From JBQCEE01 sp051960575 (GTDB lineage Bacteria; Actinomycetota; Actinomycetes; Mycobacteriales; Jatrophihabitantaceae): 14,115 nt of DNA. The translations under genes and the position numbers were made by a program. Location of the stretch: NCBI RefSeq assembly GCF_051960575.1, contig NZ_JBQCEE010000001.1, positions 1 through 14,115 of the forward strand. The letters are read 5' to 3'. Below, in pieces: positions 6,421-12,896 of the stretch. The notes beneath the pieces are model-generated. The model was not told the DNA's origin. It saw only the letters and a program-made list of their open reading frames with translations, and did no database searches. Numbering within the stretch: the first letter of the stretch is position 1; each line of letters starts with the position of its first letter.

Positions 6421-9255
6421 GTGGAGGCCGCCCGCACGGTCTCGTCGGGCCCGGGCGGTGCGCCTGTCGCGCACGACGAGCAGTTCCGGCTGCTCTTCGA
6501 GCACTCGCCAATCGGCATCGCCCTGCTCGACCTCGACGGCCGGTGGGTCGACGTCAACGACGCGGTGCACCGCATCACCGGGTGGACGCGCGACGAGCTG
6601 CTCGCCCGCGACCTCCGGTCGATCACCCATGCCGACGACCTCGCCGCCGATGAGGCCCAGGCGGCACGGCTCGTCGCGGGCGAGATCGACGACTACCGGC
6701 TGGTGAAGCGGTACGTGCGCCCGGACGGCACGGACGCCTGGGTGTTGCTCAGCATGGCCCTCGTGCGCAACGGCGACGGCGCCACCCGCTACGCCCTCGC
6801 GCAGATCGTGGACATCGACGCCGAGGTGCGCGGGGTGCAGGAACGGGCCGCCGCGGCCGAGCGCGAGCGCGAGGAGCGCGCGACCCTCGAGGGCATCATC
6901 GCGCTGCAGCAGCAGACCGCCGCCGCGCCGCCCGACCGCGACACCATGCTGCAGCTCGTGCTCGACTCCACCCTCGCGCTGCTCGGGCGCGCCGAGGGCG
7001 CCGCGGTCGCGGTCCGCGACGACGACGGCGGCTTCGTGCACGTGGCGGCCGGCGGCACGCTCGAGCGGTTCGGTTCCCTCCGGCTCGACCGGGACGCGTC
7101 CCTGGCAGGTCTCGCGTTCACCACACGCAGCCTGGTGTGGAGCGACGACACCGAGACCGATCCCCGGGCGCAGCATGCCGTCTCGCGCGAGGTCGGCGTG
7201 CGGTCGTTGATCGTGGCGCCGGTGCTCGCCGACGACGCGGCGTTGGGCACGTTGATCGTCGTGAACGCACGACCCGCCGCCTTCCACGACAGTGATCGGC
7301 CGATGGCGATGCTGCTGGCCAACTGTCTGTCGACCGCGCTGCGTCAGGCCGAGGACACCGCGCACATCCAGCGGCTGCTCGTGTCCGCGCGCCGGACGAA
7401 CGCCGCGCTGCGGGCCAGCGAGGAACGCTTCCGGCTCGCCTTCGCCCGCAACCCGCTCGGCATGATCGTGAGCGGGATCGACCCGGACGGGCCCCGCCGC
7501 CGCCGCGTCAACGCCGCCATGGCCCGGATCACCGGCTGGTCGGTCGACGAGCTCGAGACCTGCGCCGACAGCGCGTACGTGCACCCCGACGACCGGCCCG
7601 GCTTCGAGCAGCGGATCGCTGCCCTGCGCCACGGCGCCACCCCCGATCACGAGGCCGTGACGGTGCGCATGCTGCACCGCGACGGCCGGCTGCTGCATCT
7701 GCGCCTGCACGTCGGTGCGGTGCGCGACGACGACCAGCGCGTCACCGGCCTGGTCATGATCGTCGAGGACATGACGGCGGAGCTCGCCGCCCGGCGCGAG
7801 CTGGCGGAGCGGGCCCGACTGCTCGAACTGGCGCGGGACGCGATCGTCGTGACCGACCTCGACGGCCACATCCGGTATTGGAACCCGGGCGCCGAGCGCA
7901 TGTACCGCTGGCCCGCCGACGCGGTGCTGGGGCGGCACATCGACAAGCTGCTGGTCACCCGCTGGAACGAGGGCTGGGACGCGGACTCGGTGCGCGCCCA
8001 TCTCATGGCCAACGACAGCTGGGAGGGCGAACTGACCCACCTGCAGGCCGACGGGCGTCGCGTCGTCGTCCTCACCCGCAAGGCGTTGCAGCGTGACGAC
8101 GCCGGTCGGTGCACCGGCATCTTGAGCATCAACTCCGACATCACGGCGCGCCGTGCGGCCGAGTCGCGGTTGCGGGCGAGCGAGGCGCTGTTCCGGTCGC
8201 AGTTCGAGCACAGCGGCGTGGGGCAGGCGATCCGCGATCTGGGCGACCGCGTCGAATCGGCCAACCCGGCGCTCGCCGCGCTGGTCGGCGTGGCCTCGGC
8301 GGCCGACCTCGTCGGCCGACCGGTCTCGTCCTTCGCCCCTGACGACCCGGCGTCGCTCGGACGCACCGAGCGCGCCGATCTCGTCACCGGCGCCCTCGAC
8401 ACCCTCACCGGCGAGACGACCCTGGGTCGCGCCGACGGTGGTGAGGTCGACGTGCAGTACACGATCTCGGTGTTGCGCAACGACGCCGGCGAGCCGCAGC
8501 GGCTCATCGCCGGGTACCAGGACATCAGCGACCGCCGCGCGGCCGAACGTGCACGCGACGAGGCCGCAGCCGCCCTGCAGCAGCGCAACGACGACCTCGA
8601 GCGCATCAACCGGCTCACCACCGACCTCATCGGGGTGGTCGGACACGACATCAACAACCCGCTCACCGTCATGCTGGCGACGGCCGAGATGGCCGCGACC
8701 GACTGGGCCGACGCACCGGCCGAGTACCGCGACTTCGTCGAGCTCGTCCGGCGCAACGGGCAACGCCTCGAGGGCACCGTCCGCGAGGCGTTGAGCATGG
8801 TGACCATCGAGGCGGGCCGGCTCATCGCCCGGCCGGAACCGGTGCGGCTCGCCGAGCGACTCGGTGAGCTCGCGTGCTCGGCGGTGCCGCCGGCGGCGCT
8901 CGTCTGCGCCGACGACGTCGTCGCCCGGGTACAGCCCGAACATCTCGACCAGATGGTCGCGAACCTGCTCACCAACGCCGGTCGGCACGGCGCAACACCC
9001 GTTGAGATCAGGGTGCGCCGGCTCGACGACCGGGTCGAGATCGCGGTCGTCGACCACGGGCCCGGCGTCCCCGAGGACGCGCTCGAGCGGCTCTTCACCC
9101 GCCTCGAGCGCGACGAGCGCACCGGGACGCGCACGAAGGGCACCGGCCTCGGCCTGTACATCGTGCGGCAGCTGGCCCGCGCCAACGGCGGCGAGGCCGA
9201 GCACCGCCCGACACCGGGCGGCGGCGCGACCTTCGTCGTCTCCCTCCCTGTCTGA
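6421..9255 (+). CDS. Soluble multi-PAS/GAF sensor histidine kinase
   Basis: A 944-residue kinase with no transmembrane segment, so it senses a cytosolic signal. Domains: PAS1 about 18-138; GAF about 158-315; PAS2 about 334-455; PAS3 about 466-580; PAS4 about 586-712; HisKA about 730-800 with phospho-acceptor H742 in VGHDINNPL; HATPase_c about 838-943 with N-box NLLTN (848-852), G1 DHGPGVP (878-884) and G2 GTGLGLYI (907-914). The H-box reads HD rather than the usual HE. The catalytic side is the HisKA (EnvZ/PleC-like) class, unlike the NarL-type DosS kinases that normally pair with LuxR-type regulators such as its downstream neighbour. GTG 6421 is chosen over ATG 6355 because of the leaderless promoter pattern and because the homologous region starts after it. 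Ligands of the PAS and GAF domains are unknown. Confidence 0.92.
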   Translation: MEAARTVSSGPGGAPVAHDEQFRLLFEHSPIGIALLDLDGRWVDVNDAVHRITGWTRDELLARDLRSITHADDLAADEAQAARLVAGEIDDYRLVKRYVRPDGTDAWVLLSMALVRNGDGATRYALAQIVDIDAEVRGVQERAAAAEREREERATLEGIIALQQQTAAAPPDRDTMLQLVLDSTLALLGRAEGAAVAVRDDDGGFVHVAAGGTLERFGSLRLDRDASLAGLAFTTRSLVWSDDTETDPRAQHAVSREVGVRSLIVAPVLADDAALGTLIVVNARPAAFHDSDRPMAMLLANCLSTALRQAEDTAHIQRLLVSARRTNAALRASEERFRLAFARNPLGMIVSGIDPDGPRRRRVNAAMARITGWSVDELETCADSAYVHPDDRPGFEQRIAALRHGATPDHEAVTVRMLHRDGRLLHLRLHVGAVRDDDQRVTGLVMIVEDMTAELAARRELAERARLLELARDAIVVTDLDGHIRYWNPGAERMYRWPADAVLGRHIDKLLVTRWNEGWDADSVRAHLMANDSWEGELTHLQADGRRVVVLTRKALQRDDAGRCTGILSINSDITARRAAESRLRASEALFRSQFEHSGVGQAIRDLGDRVESANPALAALVGVASAADLVGRPVSSFAPDDPASLGRTERADLVTGALDTLTGETTLGRADGGEVDVQYTISVLRNDAGEPQRLIAGYQDISDRRAAERARDEAAAALQQRNDDLERINRLTTDLIGVVGHDINNPLTVMLATAEMAATDWADAPAEYRDFVELVRRNGQRLEGTVREALSMVTIEAGRLIARPEPVRLAERLGELACSAVPPAALVCADDVVARVQPEHLDQMVANLLTNAGRHGATPVEIRVRRLDDRVEIAVVDHGPGVPEDALERLFTRLERDERTGTRTKGTGLGLYIVRQLARANGGEAEHRPTPGGGATFVVSLPV

Positions 9256-9302
9256 GCGGGTTCGTCCGTCGGCCGAGAGATTGCCCGAACCGGTACCGCC
9301 CC

Positions 9303-9345
9303 TGGCCGAAGGTCCCTTCAGACTATCTCGGCGTGATGCCACAGT
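9303..9345 (+). promoter_or_regulatory. DosR-like box and -10 for the second response regulator
   Basis: TGGCCG-AA-GGTCCC (9303-9316) has a perfect proximal half-site and is nearly the same as the acyltransferase box (TGACCG-AA-GGTCCC). A -10-like CACAGT (9340-9345) begins 24 nt later, placing transcription start near 9352. That gives a leader of about 20 nt containing GGAGGTGA (9360-9367), 4-7 nt before ATG 9372, so this transcript is leadered, unlike three of the others. Confidence 0.55.
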
Positions 9346-9355
9346 GAAGCCGAGA
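9326..9355. repeat. Inverted repeat spanning the -10 and transcription start of the regulator gene
   Basis: TCTCGGC (9326-9332) and GCCGAGA (9349-9355) are perfect 7-bp arms 16 nt apart. They flank the putative -10 and the predicted start of the 9372 gene. It could be an operator for a repressor or a structure at the extreme 5' end; too little evidence to choose. Confidence 0.4.
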
Positions 9356-9371
9356 CGGCGGAGGTGACGGC

Positions 9372-10025
9372 ATGTCCGACGACGACTCCGCCGGCACGGT
9401 GCCCCAGAGCACCGGCGCGGAGGGGCGGCGGGCGCGGATCCGCCTGTTCCTGCTGGACGACCACGAGATCGTGCGGGCGGGTCTGGCCGACCTGCTGCGC
9501 ACGGTGGGACCGTTCGAGATCGTCGGTGAGGCCGGGACGGTGGCGCAGGCCCGCGAGGGCATCCTGGCGACCGTGCCGGACATCGCCGTCCTCGACGTCC
9601 GGCTGCCGGACGGCAGCGGCATCGACCTCTGCCGCCAGCTGCGCTCACTCGCGCCCGAAGTGCGCTCGGTGCTGCTGACCTCGTTCGAGGAGACCGACGC
9701 CGCGGCCGCCGCCGTCATCGCCGGCGCCTACGGGTACTTCCTCAAGGAGGTGCACGTCAGCGACCTCGCCGAGGTGCTGCAGCGGGTCATCGACGGCGAG
9801 CGGGTCTTCGACCCCATCGTCGTCGAGCGGGCGCTCGACGCGCTGCGGGGCGACCCGTTGCGCGACCAGGGCGGACGCGAACTGTCCGAGCGCGAACAGC
9901 TCGTCCGCGACCTGCTGCTCGCCGGCCTCACCGACCGCGAGATCGCGGCACGGCTGCAGGTGCCCGAGCGCACCGCCCGCATCCTCGTCGCCGACGTGCT
10001 GGCGCGGGTGCTGTCGGGCGCCTGA
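9372..10025 (+). CDS. DosR-like response regulator with atypical, shortened HTH
   Basis: A 217-residue NarL/FixJ-family regulator. The receiver (about 22-140) matches DosR closely: LFLLDDHEIVRAGLADLL, phospho-acceptor D75 in AVLDVRLPDGSGIDLCR, T103 and K125. The linker is followed by a LuxR-type helix-turn-helix (about 169-212), LSEREQLVRDLLLAGLTDREI. Where DosR has EKTVKNYV, this protein reads ERTARILV (199-206), losing the Asn and Lys that contact DNA in DosR. It ends at LARVLSGA without the final helix that follows LGMERR. Specificity and dimerisation may therefore differ, or it may not bind DNA. It follows the large kinase by 116 bp with its own promoter and a strong ribosome binding site. 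It is the probable output of that kinase or a modulator of the true DosR-type protein. Confidence 0.88.
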   Translation: MSDDDSAGTVPQSTGAEGRRARIRLFLLDDHEIVRAGLADLLRTVGPFEIVGEAGTVAQAREGILATVPDIAVLDVRLPDGSGIDLCRQLRSLAPEVRSVLLTSFEETDAAAAAVIAGAYGYFLKEVHVSDLAEVLQRVIDGERVFDPIVVERALDALRGDPLRDQGGRELSEREQLVRDLLLAGLTDREIAARLQVPERTARILVADVLARVLSGA

Positions 10026-10043
10026 CGGGCGCACCCGCGTCAG
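10022..10043. terminator. Bidirectional stem-loop between convergent genes
   Basis: CTGACG (10022-10027) and CGTCAG (10038-10043) pair perfectly, with inner GG/CC extending the stem. The structure contains the stop codons of both convergent genes (regulator and PAS-PAS kinase). No T tract follows. Confidence 0.4.
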
Positions 10044-11437
10044 CGGATGGGCACCGACCAGGTGATCGTCGTGCCGGTACCGGCTGCGGTGTCGATCGTG
10101 CACGTGCCGCCGAGCTCCTCCGCACGTGCGGCGATGTTGGCCAGGCCGCTGCGGTGACCGGTCTCATCGATGCCGATGCCGTCGTCGCTGACGGCCACGC
10201 GCAGCGCGCCGGCGTCGGCGTGCACCCGCACACGTGCCTCGCGCGCCTGGGCGTGCTTGGCGATGTTCGCCAGCCCCTCCCGCACCACTGCGGCGGCCGC
10301 CTCGCTGATGTCGTCGGTGACGACGATGTCGACGGGCCCGCGGAAGTCGAAGGTGGGTCGATGCCCCAGGGCCTCGGTCATCTCGGTGCCGATGTCGAGC
10401 AGGCGGGCGCGCAACGAGGCGACGTCGCCGGGCTTGCGGCGGATGGTGAAGATGCTGGTGCGGATCTCGCGAACCGCCATGTCCAGCTCACCGATGGCCT
10501 TGGTGACGCGGGCCGCGGCCGGGTCGTCGGGGTCGATGGTGGTCGCGAGCGCCTGCAGCCCCATGCCGGCCGCGAAGATGCGCTGGATCACCAGATCGTG
10601 CAGGTCGCGGGCGATCCGCTCACGGTCGGCGAGCACCTGCCGGTCGGTCTCGGCGGCGGCCAGGCGGGCCTGGATGCGCAGCCGCTCGGACTGGTCGCGT
10701 ACGACCTCGCACCACCCGAGGAACGCGCCGAGCGGGTCGCGCATCGCCGAGACGGTGATCGCCACCGGCACCTCGCTGCCGTCGCGATGGCGACGCGCGG
10801 TGTCGAACAGCGTCACGCCCTCGCCGTTGCGCACCCGCTCGTACAGCTCCTGGGTCTCGTCCCGCAGCCGGTCGGGCACGAGCTCGAGCGCGTCGTGCCC
10901 GACGATCTCGGCCGGCCCGTAGCCGAGCAGCACCTCCGCCGCCGGGTTCCAGCTGTCGATGCGCCGCTGTGCCGTCGCCGACAGCATCGCCGCGTCGGAC
11001 GACCGCACCAGCGCCGCGAGCCGCGCCGCGGCGCGGTCGCGCTGCCGCTGCTCGGTCATGTCGCGGACGACGGCGATCACCACCGGCGAGCCGTCGACCG
11101 TCGGCAGCACCGAGAGGCTGATGTCGACGGGGAACGTCGTGCCGTCGCGCCGCGCCGCCTCGAGCGACAGGCCGGCGCCCATCGGGCGGGTGTGCGGCGC
11201 GGAGAGGAAGCCGTCGCGCTGCCGCCGGTGCACCTCGTGCAGTTCGGCCGGCACGAGCGCCTCGATCGGCTGCCCGACCAGGTCGTCCGGCGACCAGCCG
11301 AACAGGTCGGCGGCCCGCGCGTTGATCCGGTCGATCCGGCCGCCCCGGCCGACGACGACGACGGCGTCGGGACTCAGCAGCAGGAAGGGATCGAGCGCGC
11401 TCACGTCCGCGATCGGCTCTGCGGGCGGCACCGGCAT
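10040..11437 (-). CDS. DosS/NarX-type sensor histidine kinase with two PAS domains
   Basis: A 465-residue soluble kinase. PAS1 is about 14-130 (SPDAVVVVGRGGRIDRINARA, then VVIAVVRDMTEQRQ) and PAS2 about 135-252 (IDSWNPAAEVLLGYGPAEIVG, then CEVVRDQSER). HisKA_3 follows with the phospho-acceptor H280 in RIARDLHDLVIQRIFAAGM, very close to DosS/DosT. HATPase_c (about 375-465) has N391 (EGLANIAKHA), DDGIGID (418-424) and SGLANIAARAEELGG. M. tuberculosis DosS and DosT sense O2, NO and CO or redox state through haem GAF domains. Here GAF is replaced by PAS, so ligand and input are open. By catalytic class it is the best candidate partner for the DosR-type regulator at 12893. ATG 11437 is preceded by TACGGT (11445-11450), suggesting a leaderless or near-leaderless start. 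It lies 74 bp downstream of the tandem USP. Confidence 0.93.
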   Translation of the reverse strand: MPVPPAEPIADVSALDPFLLLSPDAVVVVGRGGRIDRINARAADLFGWSPDDLVGQPIEALVPAELHEVHRRQRDGFLSAPHTRPMGAGLSLEAARRDGTTFPVDISLSVLPTVDGSPVVIAVVRDMTEQRQRDRAAARLAALVRSSDAAMLSATAQRRIDSWNPAAEVLLGYGPAEIVGHDALELVPDRLRDETQELYERVRNGEGVTLFDTARRHRDGSEVPVAITVSAMRDPLGAFLGWCEVVRDQSERLRIQARLAAAETDRQVLADRERIARDLHDLVIQRIFAAGMGLQALATTIDPDDPAAARVTKAIGELDMAVREIRTSIFTIRRKPGDVASLRARLLDIGTEMTEALGHRPTFDFRGPVDIVVTDDISEAAAAVVREGLANIAKHAQAREARVRVHADAGALRVAVSDDGIGIDETGHRSGLANIAARAEELGGTCTIDTAAGTGTTITWSVPIR

Positions 11438-11444
11438 GCGCACC

Positions 11445-11450
11445 ACCGTA
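11445..11450 (-). promoter_or_regulatory. -10-like element before the PAS-PAS kinase
   Basis: TACGGT on the minus strand ends 7 nt before ATG 11437, identical to the element before the ABC operon. No GGGAC/GTCCC dyad lies at the expected 24-25 nt upstream, so this promoter looks independent of the DosR-like box. Read-through from the tandem USP gene is also possible. Confidence 0.4.
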
Positions 11451-11511
11451 GGCCACGGCACGTCGGTCGAAACAGTACGAGCACCGCTGGACGCCGCGTG
11501 GATCGGCGCCG

Positions 11512-12384
11512 TCACGACCGCGCGAGCAGGCCGTCGTCGACGTGGGCGAGGAACGGCACGACGGCGAGCGGGCACTGCGACTGGTGCAGCAGCCAGGCCG
11601 CGACCGGGCCCAGGTGCGGCAGGGCCGCGTCCTCGTCCCGGCGCGTTCCCACGACCATGAGCGAGGCGTCCCGGCTGGCGGCCTCGAGCGCGCTGAACGG
11701 GTACGCCGAGCTGATCGCGCCGCTCACCGCGACGTCGGGGAACTCCTGCCGGGCGATCCGCAGCACGTGCTCGAGCTCCACCCGCGCCGCCGACTCGAGG
11801 ATGTCGAGGCCGTTCATGCCGCCGGTGAGCCCGTACCCGTGGCCACCGGCCGCCCAGCTCTCGGCCGTGACGGCCCGCACGACTCGCAGCGGCACGCCGC
11901 GGCGCCGTGCCTCCGTCGCCGCGAAGCGCAGGGCGGCGAGGCCGCCACCGGTGTGGGCGGCACCGACGATCACCGGTCCGTTCGGGGCCTGCGCCGCGTG
12001 CCCGACGGTCACGACCGGGCCGCGGGCGTGGGCCGCGACGTGCTGGCTGACCGAGCCGAGCACGAAGCCGCGCAGCCGTCCCGTGCGGTGCGTGCCGACC
12101 ACCACCACCGCGGCGTCCTGGCTGAGGTCGGCCAGCACGGCGGCCGCGTCGCCCGTCACCGCCTGGAACTCGGTGCGCACGTCCGGGGCGACGGCGCTCG
12201 CCACCGCCAGCATCGACGCGACGGGGGCCGGGTCCGATGCCGCGTCGTCGGTCGCGGGCCCGGACGCGTGCACCACCAGCAGGCCGACGTCGCGCAGCTG
12301 CGCCTCACGCGCGGCGAACCGCAGCGCGTCGAGCGCGACCTCCGAGTCGTCGACACCGACGACGACTCGCCCCGATGCGGTCAT
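11512..12384 (-). CDS. Tandem-domain universal stress protein
   Basis: A 290-residue protein with two UspA domains (about 5-128 and 136-278), the typical size of actinobacterial tandem USPs. Domain 1 begins GRVVVGVDDSEVALDALRFA and has the ATP-loop region GTHRTGRLRGFVLGSVSQ (97-114; G97, G110-S111), so ATP binding is plausible there. Domain 2 has GTRRDEDAALPHLGPVAAWL in the equivalent place, lacking the Gly-Ser pair, so it is probably non-binding. ATG 12384 has the ribosome binding site GGAG 6 nt upstream. USPs of this type are repeatedly found in DosR regulons; a role in hypoxic or stationary survival is family knowledge applied by inference. The PAS-PAS kinase follows on the same strand. 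Confidence 0.92.
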   Translation of the reverse strand: MTASGRVVVGVDDSEVALDALRFAAREAQLRDVGLLVVHASGPATDDAASDPAPVASMLAVASAVAPDVRTEFQAVTGDAAAVLADLSQDAAVVVVGTHRTGRLRGFVLGSVSQHVAAHARGPVVTVGHAAQAPNGPVIVGAAHTGGGLAALRFAATEARRRGVPLRVVRAVTAESWAAGGHGYGLTGGMNGLDILESAARVELEHVLRIARQEFPDVAVSGAISSAYPFSALEAASRDASLMVVGTRRDEDAALPHLGPVAAWLLHQSQCPLAVVPFLAHVDDGLLARS

Positions 12385-12420
12385 GGCCACTCCAGCTGAC
12401 GTGCGAACAGGTCTCGTCCC

Positions 12421-12455
12421 ATCGTTCGTCGCCACGCCGCCCAAGATCAGGGACG
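12421..12455 (-). promoter_or_regulatory. Putative promoter of the tandem USP
   Basis: Minus strand: a DosR-like proximal half-site CGTCCC (12455-12450) with a poor distal half (CCTCCA) precedes a -10-like AACGAT (12426-12421) by 24 nt. Transcription would start near 12414, giving a 30-nt leader with GGAG before ATG 12384. The spacing equals that of the better boxes, but the distal half-site is not recognisable. Confidence 0.4.
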
Positions 12456-12535
12456 GTTGGAGGGGACAGGTCCTGCCGGTGTCCCGCCTCCGGGCAGGCA
12501 GTGCGCACACCGGGCAAACCGCTCCATGGCCGCGA

Positions 12536-12555
12536 TTCGGGACCAAGGTCCGCCC
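12536..12555. promoter_or_regulatory. Best DosR-type box in the window
   Basis: TTCGGGACCAAGGTCCGCCC compares with the known mycobacterial consensus TTSGGGACTWWAGTCCCSAA: the left half, central A/T pair and GTCC core match. The GGACC-AA-GGTCC core is a perfect dyad. No -10-like element lies 24-25 nt away on either strand. It may therefore be an auxiliary upstream site for the USP (start about 130 bp away) and/or the small protein. Confidence 0.6.
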
Positions 12556-12606
12556 CAACGGCCCTGCCGCGCCGGCTCCCGGGCGGGCAAGGTCCTGACC
12601 GACGCG

Positions 12607-12621
12607 ACCGTCCCGGACGGT
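12607..12621. repeat. Perfect 15-bp dyad, candidate operator
   Basis: ACCGTCC-C-GGACGGT is a perfect inverted repeat with a single central base. It sits about 27 nt upstream of a -10-like AACGGT (12648-12653) for the small protein. It has the GTCC/GGAC halves in the opposite orientation to the DosR-like boxes. Confidence 0.45.
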
Positions 12622-12647
12622 GGAGTTCGACGGCCGCGAGGGGTAGG

Positions 12648-12653
12648 AACGGT
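12648..12653 (+). promoter_or_regulatory. Possible -10 for the small protein gene
   Basis: AACGGT fits the nACGnT pattern seen at the other promoters here and would place transcription start near 12660, about 29 nt before ATG 12689. Supported only by pattern and position. Confidence 0.3.
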
Positions 12654-12688
12654 GCACCGGGTCGGTCAGCACCGGGAGGGGAAGCAGC

Positions 12689-12883
12689 ATGGGTCGCCAC
12701 GAGCGTCACGCCGCAAAGGAGTCGGCCACGGGATCGGTGCGCGTCGTCACGGACGCGCGCGGACGCACGGACCTGCGCATCACCGGGCCGTTCTACGACG
12801 TCCCAGCACGTCCGGCCGCCGTCCGCCGCCGCCCGCGCGGCACCACCCGTTCGGCCCTGCGGCTGATCGGCCTCGCGCACTGA
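12689..12883 (+). CDS. Small basic protein of unknown function (64 residues)
   Basis: I do not recognise this family. The reading frame starts ATG with a strong, well-spaced ribosome binding site (GGGAGGGGAAGC) and ends at a stop lying in a perfect palindrome shared with the convergent DosR-type gene; both support a real gene. The protein is Arg-rich and has a predicted strand-like middle part, VRVVTDARGRTDLRITGPF (about 17-35), followed by a basic tail (VRRRPRGTTRSALRLIG). No signal peptide, cysteine motif or membrane segment. It sits between a USP and the DosR-type regulator, downstream of a DosR-type box, so a stress-induced role is plausible but unproven. Homology should be sought before trusting it. 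Confidence 0.6.
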   Translation: MGRHERHAAKESATGSVRVVTDARGRTDLRITGPFYDVPARPAAVRRRPRGTTRSALRLIGLAH

Positions 12884-12896
12884 GCCCAGGGCTCAG
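12880..12896. terminator. Perfect palindrome between convergent genes, likely bidirectional terminator
   Basis: CTGAGCCC-A-GGGCTCAG is a 17-nt perfect palindrome. It contains the stop codons of both the small protein (TGA 12881-12883) and the DosR-type regulator (TCA 12893-12895 on the plus strand). Flanking GCAC/GTGC can extend it after a CC bulge. No T tract. Confidence 0.55.

Larger units (their letters stand above)
12385..12688. other. 304-bp divergent regulatory region between the tandem USP and the small protein
   Basis: No gene is supported here. It holds the USP promoter (12421-12455), the best DosR-type box in the window (12536-12555), a half-site AAGGTCC (12589-12595), the perfect dyad ACCGTCCCGGACGGT (12607-12621) and a -10-like AACGGT (12648-12653) for the small protein. 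A 26-codon minus-strand frame beginning at about 12528 has no visible ribosome binding site and is not annotated. Confidence 0.7.

Noticed and set aside
9259..9291. GGTTCG/CGAACC inverted repeat after the large kinase as a terminator
   Set aside because: Only 6 bp with a 21-nt loop and no T tract; too weak, and a neighbouring 8-bp palindrome makes chance structure likely in this composition.
6259..9648. Very long minus-strand open frame antisense to the large histidine kinase
   Set aside because: No recognisable domains and biased composition; high GC leaves stop codons rare. Only its final part, 5548-6258, is a real gene.
12463..12473. GGGACAGGTCC as another DosR-type box
   Set aside because: The GGAC and GTCC halves are only 2 nt apart instead of 4 nt between GGGAC and GTCCC, so it does not fit the box geometry.
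12450..12528. 26-codon minus-strand frame with a CxxC-like CAHC motif
   Set aside because: No ribosome binding site or promoter pattern and it overlaps probable regulatory sites; too short to support without conservation.
10154..12598. Long plus-strand open frame opposite the PAS-PAS kinase and tandem USP
   Set aside because: Antisense shadow without motifs; the minus strand encodes complete, conserved domains.
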